Below are positions 39,101 to 51,144 of a DNA stretch of 64,000 nucleotides, piece by piece. The stretch is from assembly GCA_019802505.1 (NCBI GenBank), contig JAFMOC010000102.1:532001-596000 (forward strand). Reading direction: 5' to 3'. Made by a program: the position numbers and the translations under genes. Position 1 is the first letter of the stretch. Each line of letters begins with the position of its first letter. This stretch comes from Corydoras sp. C115 (Eukaryota > Chordata > Actinopteri > Siluriformes > Callichthyidae). The notes under the pieces are model-generated. The model did not search any database, was not told the origin of the DNA, and saw only the letters and a list, made by a program, of their open reading frames with translations.

Positions 39101-42100
39101 CAGGGTTCTCCGGTTTTCTCCCACAGTCCAAAGACAATGCTCTAAATTGCCCCATATAGAGTGTGTATGTGTGAGTGAGTGTGTGTCCAGTGATAGATTG
39201 GCGTCCTGTCCTGGGTGTATCTGCCCAGTGCCCGAAACGTTCTCCCTTGGATGGACATGGGGAACCCTCCGTGACCCTAGTACAGGATACAGTGGAATAA
39301 AATTACTTAATATTAACACAGGGTGGCATACGAGATACGAGAACCTCCGGGTTCTCCAGTTTCCTCCCACAGTCCAAAAACATGGATTCAAGATAAACTG
39401 AATGCTCCAAATTGCCCCATATAGAGTGTGTCTGTGTGAATGAATGTGTGCACCGTGATTGGCGTCCTGTCCTGGGTGTATCTGCCCAGCGCCCGAAACG
39501 TTCTCCCCTGGATGGGCATGGGGAACCCCACCCCCCCACCCCTCTATGGCCATTATTATCTACTTAATAATGCTATTGGATACTGTCTATCTGCTGACAG
39601 TGTGTTTTAACCTGTTCCACGCTGTTCCACATTGTTCCGCTCTCATCCTCCCGTCTGTCTCGCAGCTCTACGTGTGCCTCGTCGGAGATTTTCATCGGGA
39701 GGAGAAGAAGACGGCTGGAATCACGGCCTCCAACGAGTAAGCCATTAAAGAACCTCATCTCATTTGCCCCCCCACCCCACCCCCAGTAATTAACTCGAGC
39801 AAGGATACGTTTTCTTTGATCAATTATAGATATGGGGGAATTCTTTTGGGTTTGGGAGTTGAGATCCATCGGAGCGTGTAGTCCGCCCGCTCTGCTTTCA
39901 ACGTTCCTGAATCCTGCCGACTCTAGAACCCCTCTGTCTCTTCTCGCTCGTTAGATCCAAGGCGGCATCGGCAGAATGATCCTGAAGGAGGAGATGAAAG
40001 CCCGCTCGGGTTCATATGACAACGACCCCTGGGGGAGCGCGCGGAACTCCCGCGCCGGGAGCAAGGAGACGCTGCACAGCATGAGCTACAACAACACGCT
40101 GAACGGCTGTAAGTCCTATCCCAGACTGGGGGAGCGGTAGCTCAGTGGTTAGGGCGTTGGGTTATCAATCTGAAGGTTGGTGGTTCAAATCCAAGGTCCA
40201 CTGAAGTTACCAATGTGGGTCCTTGAGCAAGACCCTTAACCCTCATTGCTCCAGGGATGTTGTGATTAACCCTGTGCTCACCTTGTAAGTCGCTTTGGAT
40301 AAAAGCGTCCAATAAATGACTAAATGTAAATGTAAATGTAATCCCGGCTTGATTATTGTAATGTGTTACTTGCCGGAATCCCAGCTTCCACAATCAGACC
40401 TCTTCAACTAATTCAAAACTCTGCAGCCCGACTCGTGTTCAACCAGCCCAAGAACTCATGTCACTCCATCACTCATTTCCCTCCATTGGCTCCCTGTAGC
40501 TGCTGCATTCAGTACAAGTCACTGACTTTGGCCTACAGAACCATTTCTGGATCTGTCCCCTCCTACCTTCACTCTATCTTTTCAAAATACACTCCGACTC
40601 GTTCACTTCGCCTCAGTGATGATCGCCACCTGGCGACTCCACCTCACCGAGGAGCTCATTCTCACTCCGTGGCTGCAAAATGGTGGAACGATCTTCCCAA
40701 CTCTGACCGTAAAGCAGAATCACTGCATTTTTAAGAAACTACTGAAGAACAAACACCGTCTTTTTAACAAACACCTGTTGTAAAAAAAAAAGGGGGGGGG
40801 GGGGGCGCAGCATCATATAACAATCAGGTTTGATGATTTTACAGTGTGGTTGGTTTTCTGCATAACTTCTGATGTGTTCTGATGTGTGCATAACTTGTGA
40901 TGTTCTCATTTGTAAGTCGCTTTGGATAAAAGCGTCTGCTAAATGACTAGATGGAAATGTAAGTGCTCGGGCCTGACAGTGGGGAGTGCAAAAGGGCCGG
41001 ACATGTGCGATGATCTGCACGACGTGGACCCGCTGCGCTCGTGCATAATTAATGCACGTGCTGGGATAGGTCACAGGACACTTTCATTATTAGGAATTGT
41101 TCGTTCATTGATTTTATTCGTCATCTTCCGCTTAATCCTCGGACAGCCACGGGAGAATGAACATCCAGGAGAGGGCGCCGATCTATTGCTGAGTACACTC
41201 ACACAGACACACACACATACTCTATATGGGGCAATTTGGAGCATTCAGTTTATCTTAAATCCATGTTTTTGGACTGCGGGAGGAAACCGGAGAACCCGGA
41301 GGAAACCCACGAGGACATGGGGAGAACGTGGAAACTCCAGCCAGATTGGGATTCGAACCTCAACCCTCAATCAACCCACCGTGCCACCCCTACCTCCCAT
41401 CCATCTTTGGCTTTATCCTCTACTAGGGTTACGGGGGGGTTGGGTGTTCCCCATGCCTATCTAGGAGAACGTTTCTGGCGCTGGGCAGATACACCCAGGA
41501 CAGGACTCCAATCTATCACTGGACACACACTCACTCACACAGACACACTCTATATGGGGAAATTTGGAGAACTCAATTGACCTGATCCATGTTTTTAGAC
41601 TGTGGGAGGAAACCGGAGAACCCAGAGGAACCCCACGCGGACACGGGGAGAACATGGAAACTCCACCCAGATTGGGATTCGAACCTGGAATCCCCAGTGC
41701 TGAGAGGAGAGCATGCTCACCACTAAGCCACAAGCCGGCCTGCTTTAAAATTCATTCATTATCTTCCGCTTTATCCTCTATTAGGGTCACGGGGGGGTTC
41801 TCCATGCCCATCCAGGGGAGAACGTTTCGGACGCTGGGCAGATACACCCAGGACAGGACCCCAATCTATCACTGTACACACACTCACTCACACAGACACA
41901 CTCTATATGGGGCAACTGAGAGCATTCAATTGACTTTGAACCCATGTTTATTCACATGTGGCTGCAGCCCGCTCTACTCAGTTCTTGTTCCGATGTCTCA
42001 TTGTAGGAATGCAGTTGACATTTGCTTTGAACTCCACCAACCTATAGATTCAGCTTTAAGGCTTGTTTATTCACTGTTGCTACAACATTGCCCTCTAGTG

Positions 42101-45100
42101 TTGATTTAAAGTATTTATCGAGTTGTAGATTGTAATTGATTTTCTTTGAACAGTCTGACAAACGGGGCAGCACGGTGGCTTAGTGGTTAGCACGTTCGCC
42201 TCTCAGCGCTAGGGATTCCCGGTTCGAATCCCCATCTGGGTGGAGTTTCCATGTTCTCCCCGTGTCCGCGTGGGTTTCCTCCGGGTTCTCCGGTTTCCTC
42301 CCACAGTCCAAAAACATGGATCAAGTCAATTGAGTTCTCCAAATTGCCCCATATAGTGTGTGTCTGTGTGAGTGAGTGTGTGCCCAGTGATAGATTGGCA
42401 CCCTGTCCTGGGTGTATCTGCCCAGCGCCCGAAACGTTCTCCCCAGGATGGGCATGGGGAACCCCCCCGTGACCCTCATATAGGATAAAGCGGAAGATAA
42501 TGAATGAATGAGCCTGAAAAAACGGTGGCCGTCAGGACCTTCGATGCGTTCTAAAAAACGCATCGAAATCTTAATCAAAGTTCATTATTTTTTGTCCATA
42601 AATATGTATTAATTAATTCCAAATGTGATTTGCATGTTCTCCTCTCAGCACTAGGGATTCGGTTCGAATCCCAATCTGGGTGGAGTTTCCATGGTCCCCC
42701 CGTGTCCGCGTGGGTTTCCTCCATGTTCTCCGGTTTCCTCCCACAGTCCAAAAACATGGATCAAGTCAATTGAGTTCTCCAAATTGCCCCATATAGAGTG
42801 TGTCTGTGTGAGTGAGTATGTGTCCAGCGATAGATTGGCGCCCTGTCCTGGGTGTATCTGCCCCCCGCGACCCTAATAGAGGATAAAGCGGAAGATAATG
42901 GATGGAGATGTGATTTGCATGTTAGCCCTTTAGTGCTAGGGATTCTCGGTTCGAATGGCAAGTTTGTAGGTGTAACTGTACTCTTCCTATGTTCCACTTT
43001 GTTTCCATTTTATTGTATTAGGACAAGGCGGCACGGTGGCTTAGTGTTTGGCAAGTTCTCCTCTCAGCTTTATGTTTTCCCATTTCGAATCAGATTTTTT
43101 TATTTCCATGTTCTCCCCGTGTCCACATGGGTTTCCTCCGGGTTCTCCGCTTTCCTCCCACAGTCCAAAAACATGGATCAAGTTCAATAGAATTCTCCAA
43201 ATTGCCCCATAGAGTGTGTCTGTGTGAGTGAGTGTGTGTCCACTGATAGATTGAGCTCTTGTCTTGGGTGTATCTGCCCAGCGGCCGAGACGTTCTCCCC
43301 TGGATGGGAATGGGGAACCCCCCCACGACCCTAATAGAGGATAAAGGGGAAGATAATGGATGGATGTATTAAGACATACAATAACTATTTTAACCCAGCG
43401 ATAGATGTGCGTCCTGTCCTGGGTGTATCTGCCCCCCCCCCCCCCCCCCCCCCCCCCGCGACCCTAAAATAGGATAAAGTGGAAGATAATGGATGGATGG
43501 AATAACTATTTTAAAATGCCTTTACTTTATAAAATGTTTGAAATGTTCTGTATTTTATACTAATTGTAAACAAGAGGTCTTTAGAATTCGACTCTCTTTT
43601 ATACAATTAATATACATAAACACATCCGAAATTTTCATTACAACTTGGTAAGACCTTGAGACTCTTTATGTGTTGTGTTCCGTTTATGAAACTGTAAATT
43701 TTCTTTCTTTCGCTCTCAGGAGTGCTTGCTGTGGTGTGATGAGATGTCTACAGATATAAAATGTGATGTTTCTGATCTTTTTCAGCTCCTCCGGCTCTCT
43801 ATCAGACCGAAAATGGTGAGTGAAGCGAAATGTCGTAACATTAAAGGCTTTTAAACATTAGTTTTAGTAGCAACAACATTAAGAAATGTGATTTATTCAT
43901 GTTTGAGCCACATATGTTTTATCAGCATTCATTTAAATGTCTTTTCTATTATAAAACAAGTAGTTCCGATCCTTAAATCTGATTGGCTGAGCGGTTGGTC
44001 CAGACGTGACATTTCACATTCATTTCAATGTGTGATATTCATGCATTATCTTCTGCTTTATTCTATGTTAGGGTCGTGGAGGGGCAATCTATCGCAGGGC
44101 TCACACACTCCCACAAACACACTCTATATGGGGCAAATTAGAGCATTCAATTTACATTGAATCCATGTTTTTGGACTGTGGGAGGAAAGCGGAGAACCCG
44201 AAGGAAACCCTAAGGGACACGGGGAGAACATGGAAACTCCACCCAGATTGGGATTCGAACCTGGAATCCCTAGTGCTGAGAGTTGATTGTGCTAACCTTC
44301 TTATTATCTTAAATAATTATCTTCCACTTTATCCTCTATTAGGGTCACGGGGCGTTCCCCATGCCCATCCAGGGGGGAACGTTTCGGGCGCTGGGCAGAT
44401 ACACCCAGGACAGGACAATCTATCGCTGGACACACACTCACTCACACAAACACACTCTATATGGGGCAATTTGGAGAATTCAATTGACTTGATCCATGTT
44501 TTTGGACTGTGGGAGGAAAATGGAGAACCCGGAGGAAACCCACGCAGACACGACGAGAACATGGAAACTCCACCCAGATTGGGATTCGAACCGGGAATCC
44601 CTAGTGCTGAGAAGAGAACATGCTAACCACTAAGCCACCTTGCCGCCCTATCATATTCAACTTATTTTACAAAATTAAATCAAAATTGGCGGCACGGTGG
44701 CTTAGTGGTTAGCATGTTCTCCTCTCAGCCCTATGGATTCCCGGTTCGAATCCCAATCTGGGTGGAGTTTCCATGTTCTCTCCGTGTCTGCGTGGGTTTC
44801 CTCCGGGTTCTCTGGTTTCCTCCCACAGTCCAAAAACATGGATCAAGTCAACTGAGTTTTTTGCCCCATATTGCCCCATATAGAGTGTGTATGCGTGCGT
44901 GTGTGTGTGAGTTAGTGTGTGCCCAGCGATAGATTGGCGCCCTGTCCTGGGTCTATCTGCCCAGCACCCGAAACGTTCTCCCCTGGATGGGCATGGGGAA
45001 CCCCCCGTGACCCTAATATAGGATAAAGCAGAAGATAATGAATGAATAAATCAAAATTGAGTGAATTATAGACACTTCCAGATGTTTCTGCGTTTGTGCA

Positions 45101-48100
45101 GCTCCCCCTGCTGGCCAGTATTGCAGTTCAGTGTTATTGCAGTGAATTCTTGTCTGTGTTTTTTATTCTTTTTTTCTTTACTCTTGTTTCTAGAGTATTT
45201 ATCCAAATCGGCATCATTACCGGGGTACGGCAGAAATGGACTACACAGGGTAATAAAACAGCTTTTAACGATATTGGGAGCTGATTAGTTCTTTTGGTTA
45301 ATTCGTTTCAGGTCATTAGAATTTGAAAGTGTGTAGATTTTGTTTGGGTGAATATTGTGAAATAATTTTCTTGGCAGGTTCTCCATTTATTATTACAACT
45401 CAACTGAGTCAGCATTTTAAAAATGGCTGCAAATCAAAAATAATTGTCACCAATTGTCCGTTCTTCCCCGGAAGGAGGGCGGCTAACGCGGAGGTATTGC
45501 GTTCAGCCGCTTGCGCCTTGATGAGCGCTCCCGGGTACCGACCACGCGGGGAAGAATGCGTGCGTCGGTCCACGGCGAACGCTCCCACGGGATACGACCC
45601 ACGCGGAGAAGGTGCGCAGCGCCGTAACGTGGTTGAACGCGGAAGGAGAGTCCAAACACCGGGATAAAAGCCAAAATGAGTAATTTAATAAAAATTGGTG
45701 ACGGGACACCAACAGAAAGGGGGAACAAACGAAACAAAGTAACATCGGGTATCATAACCTCAAAACAAAGACGTGCCCCAAAGGGAAGGAAAACTCAGAA
45801 TAAATACAAAAGGAACTAAACACGTGAACAAAACAAACCAATCACCCAACAGAAACAATTAAGGACACAAACGAGGGACAGGTGCAATAGGCACCTGTGA
45901 CAATAATAAGACAAGAACCCAATATACCAATAAAAACCATCCATCCATAATCTTCCGCTTTATCCTCTATTAGGGTCGCGGGGGGGGGGGGGGTTCCCCA
46001 TGCCCATCCAAGGGAGAATGTTTTGAGCGCTGGGCAGATACACCCAGGACAGGACACACACTCACTCACACAGACACACTCTATATGGGGCAATTTGGAG
46101 AATTCAGTTTACCTTGATCCATGTTTTTGGACTGTGGGAGGAAACCGGAGAACCCGGAAGAAACCCATGCGGACACGGCGAGAACATGGAAACTCCACCC
46201 AGATTGAGATTCGAACCTGGAATCTCCAACACTGAGAGGAGAACATGCTAACCACTAAGCCACCATGTGGCCCTGCTTTAAAATTCATCCATTATCTTCC
46301 ACTTTATCCTCTATTAGGGTCGCGGTGGGGTTCCCCATGCCCATCCAAGGGAGAACGTTTTGAGCGCTGGGCAGATACACCCAGGACAGGGCACCAAACT
46401 ATCGCTGGACACACACTCACTCACACAGACACACTCTATATGGGGCAATTTGGAGAATTCAGTTTACCTTGATCCATGTTTTTGGACTGTGGGAGGAAAC
46501 CGGAGAACCCGGAAGAAACCCATGCGGACACGGCGAGAACATGGAAACTCCACCCAGATTGAGATTCGAACCTGGAATCTCCAACACTGAGAGGAGAACA
46601 TGCTAACCACTAAGCCACCATGTGGCCCTGCTTTAAAATTCATCCATTATCTTCCACTTTATCCTCTATTAGGGTCGCGGTGGGGTTCTCCATGCCCATC
46701 CAGGGAAGAACGTCTCTGGCGCTGGGCAGATACACCCAGGACAGATCGCCAATCTATCACTTGACACACACAACTCACAAACACACTCTATATGGGGCAA
46801 TTTGGAGAATTCAGTTGACCCTGATCCATGTTTTTAAACTGTGGGAGGAAACCGGAGAACCCGGAGGAAATCCACGTGGACATGGGGAGAACATACAAAC
46901 TCCACCCAGATTGGGATTCGAACCGGGAATCCCTAGCACTGAGAGGAGAACATGCCAACCACTAAGCCACCGTGCTGCCCAATGTCAGGAACCATAAAAT
47001 TTTAATATTTTGCTGTTTAAATGTATTTAATTTGATTAAGCGTTTAATATAACTTTTGTGTTGTTCTTGTCTTCCAGGACGAGAATCCAGATTATTTTCA
47101 GTATGACAGTGGCACTGCGGTCAACTGGGGCATCAGGGGTTAGTTGCTTGCAGATGTCTTATGATATAAATTCTAATATATAATAATCATAAACCCAAAG
47201 CTCATACACTGTGTTTTTATTTCTTTCCTTTTACAGAATACAAGGTGAGTTTTCAAATCCCAAAACATTTATTTTTTACTTTCCAGTCAGTAAAACGATC
47301 AGAGCTTCAGCCAATAAAGAACGTAGTTAATATTAAAATTACAAAGTTCACTGAAATTGTTTGTTTACAATTATAATATTTACATAAATGGCTGGCAGGG
47401 TGGCTTAGTGGTTAGCATGTTCTCCTCTCAGTGCTGGGGATTCAGGTTTGAATCTCAATCATGGGTTTCCTCCCACAGTCCAAAAACATGGATCAAGGTC
47501 AGTTGAATTCTCCAAATTGCCCCATATAGAGTGTGTCTGTGTGAGTGAGCGTGTGTTCAGTGATGGATTGGCGTCCTGTCCTGGGTGTATCTGCCCAGCA
47601 CCTGAAAAGTTCTCCCCTGGATGAACATGGGGAACCCCCCTCCCCGACCCCAATAGAGGATAAAGCAGAAGATAATGGATGGATGAATCTAGATGGGCAG
47701 CACGGTGACTAAGCGTTCTAGATCCAGGTTCGAATCCCAATCTGGGTGGAGTTTCCATGTTCTCCCCATGTCTGTGTGGGTTTCCTCCGGGTTCTCCGCT
47801 TTCCTCTCACAGTTCAAAAACATGGATCAAAGTCGATTGAATTCTTCAAATTGCCCCATATAGAGTGTGTTTGTGTGAGTGAGTGTGTGCCCAGCAATAG
47901 ATTGGCGTCCTGTCCTGGGTGTATCTGCCCAGCGCCCGAAACGTTCTCCCCTGGATGGGCATGGGGAACCCCCCCTTGACCCTAGTAGAGGATAAAGGGG
48001 AATATAATGTATGGATGAATGAAATCTAGATGGGAGGCACAGTGGATCCAGGTTCTAATACCAATCTGGGTGGAGGTTCCATGTTCTCCCCGTGTCCGCG

Positions 48101-50479
48101 TGGGTTTCCTCCGGGTTCTCCGCTTTCCTCCCACAGTTCAAAAACATGGATGAAGGTCGATTGAATTCTCCAAATTGCCCCATATACAGTGTGATTGAGT
48201 GTGTGTGCCCAGCAATAGATTAGCGTCCTGTCCTGGGTGTATCTGCCCAGCGCCAGAAACGTTCTCTTCTGGATGGGCATTTGGAACCCCCCCCCCCCCC
48301 CCGCGCCCCTAGTAGAGTATAAAGCGGAACCTAATGCTGTCATTTTTTGCTTTAACTGAACATCTGAGCTTTTCAGATGAAGAGGAAACCAGTGAGATAA
48401 AGAAATGAGGCTCTCCAGGTCTTGGGGTCATGGGATCCTTGATTTGACAGTGTAGCAGGGTCAGCCAGAGGTCAGGGGTCAGGGGGGTGACTTGAAAGTT
48501 AGCATGTTCTTTAAACCAGCTTCCTGCTATTGTCATTACTGTGTCAGCCGAATGGAAACTGTTTTCCTCGTTAGAGGAAGTGGGAGGCCCCGCTAAGCTT
48601 TCCCTTTCTGAAAAAAAAACCCAAACGTCTTCCTTACTGCTACAGAGGTCCGAGAAACCCTGGAACCTGAATTATTATTCATTCATTCATTCATTATCTC
48701 CCGCTTTATCCTCTATTAGGGTCGTGGGGGGTTCCCCATGCCCATCCAGGGGAGAACGTTTCGGGCGCTGGGCAGATACACCCAGGACAGGACACCAATC
48801 TATCACTGGGCACACACACACACACACTCACACAGACACACTCTATATGGGGCAATTTGGAGAATTTGATTGACTTGTTTCATGTTTTTGGACTGTGGGA
48901 GGAGACCGGAGAACCCGGAGGAAACCCACGTGGACACGGGGAGAACATGGAAACTCCACCCAGATGGGGATTCGAACCGGGAATCCCTAGCGCTGAGAGG
49001 AGAACATGCTAACCACTAAGCCACCGTGCCGTCCTGAATTATTATTATAATTTTAATTGTAATTCTAATCCGTTTAATACCTTTAATACTTTCAAATATT
49101 TTCTAATCAAAATGTGCTGATTAGAAATGTTTAGCGTATCGGAGCCTATCCCAGTTCCTTAAACTCTAGACAAGCTGTCAGTACATTGCTGCCACACAGA
49201 CAAAACAGTTAAGACACATGCACGTCTGTGGATTATTAATAATTAATTAACATCTCAATAATTAATCACACAAGGAGAATATGGAATACAGAAAATAGAG
49301 AAGTCCCCCATGGGGTTCCCCATGCCCATCCAGGGGAGAACGTTCCGGGCGCTGGGCAGATACACCCAGGTCAGGACACCAATCTATCACTGGGCACACA
49401 CACACACACACTCACACAGACACACTCTATATGGGGCAATTTGGAGAACACAATTGACTTGATCCAATGTTTTTGGACTGTGGGAGGAAACCGGAGAACC
49501 CGGAGGAGACCCATGCAGATACGGGGAGAACATGTAAACTCCACCCAGATTGGGATTCGAACCAGGAATCCCTAGTGCTGAGAGGAGAACATGCTAACCA
49601 CTAAGCCACCGTGCCACCTCGCATAATACTGAAGGTTTTCTTCCGGGTTCTCCGGTTTCCTCCCACAGTCCAAAAATATGGATTCAAGGTAAACCTGAAT
49701 GCTCTAAATTGCTCCATATATGTGTGTGTGAGTGAGTGTGTGTCCAGTGATAGATTGGTATTCTGTCCTGGGTGTATCTGCCCAGCGCCCAAAACGTTCT
49801 CTCCTGTATGGACATGGGGAACCCCCCACCCTGCGACCATAGAAGAAGATAAAGTGTAAAATTATTTAATAAATAAATAAATAAATAAATAAAACTCAGC
49901 TTGAGATTAAATGTCAAAGGTTGTTTGAAATAAATTAGGAAATCCATGGAATGTTATTGGCTGATGATGTGTACTGTATACAAACTGTATTTCTATTTAA
50001 AAAATAAAGAAATAAAAAGCTGAGACAGCTTTAAAAGAAGATTCAGTAGAAAAGATTCAATAAAATTGAACAGAATTGATTTTATGTGGTGCTTCTCTGA
50101 AGGTCCATCCGTACGAGGCGCTGGTTGTGACCACCAGGGGGCGGAATAAACTGCCAAAGGACGTTGACCGAGCAAGACTAGAGGTCAGTCATAACGAAAA
50201 AGAGAGCAAATCACCTTTAATACACATTACTCATGATTACAGACCACAGCTGCTGTTAATGTAATTTTTTAATATTTCTTGTATTTTCTTGTCACAAACA
50301 CAAATTCTGTGGTAATAGTGGTAATTTTCATTGGCCTGCAATCTGATGGTTGAGGGTTCAAATCCCAGGGCCATACATATATACATACATTTTTATGTAT
50401 ATAAAACTCAGTGACAAGGGTGATGGGCCACTGAATGGTCAAGGGGAACCCCCCGTGACCCCCCCCTCCATATATATAT

Positions 50480-50510
<31 letters not shown>

Positions 50511-51072
50511 TACATTCATACAGTATACACGGTGGCTTAGTGGTTAGCATGTTCTCCTCTCAGCGCTGGGGATTCCTGGTTCGAATCCCAATCTGGGTGG
50601 AGTTTCCATGTTCTCCCCGTGTGTGCTTGGGTTTCCTCCAGGTTCTCCGGTTTCCTCCCACTGTCCAAAAAACATGGATTAAGGTCAATTGAATTCTCCA
50701 AATTGCCCCATATAGATTGTGTTTCTGTGTAAGTGCAACCCTAGTAGAGGATAAAGCGGAACATAATGAACTGATATATGTCTTTTTTCAATCATACATT
50801 ATCTTCCGTTTTCGGGCGCTGGGCAGATACACCCAGGACAGGACACCAATCTATCGCAGGGCACACATTCACTCACACACACACACACACACACTCTATA
50901 TGGGGCAATTTTGAGCATTCACCTTAAATCCATGTTTTTGGACTGTGGGACGAAAGCGGAGAACTCGAAGGAAACCCACACGGACACGGGGACAAACATG
51001 AAACTTCACCCAGATTGGGATTCAAACCTGGATCTTCACCACTGAGAGGCAAACATGCTAACCACTAAGCCA

Positions 51073-51144
<72 letters not shown>

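Noticed and set aside
42165..42240. tRNA genes at SINE heads (A box and B box present)
   Set aside because: The sequence after the B box continues into the SINE body rather than a T-arm and acceptor stem, and the same head recurs dozens of times.
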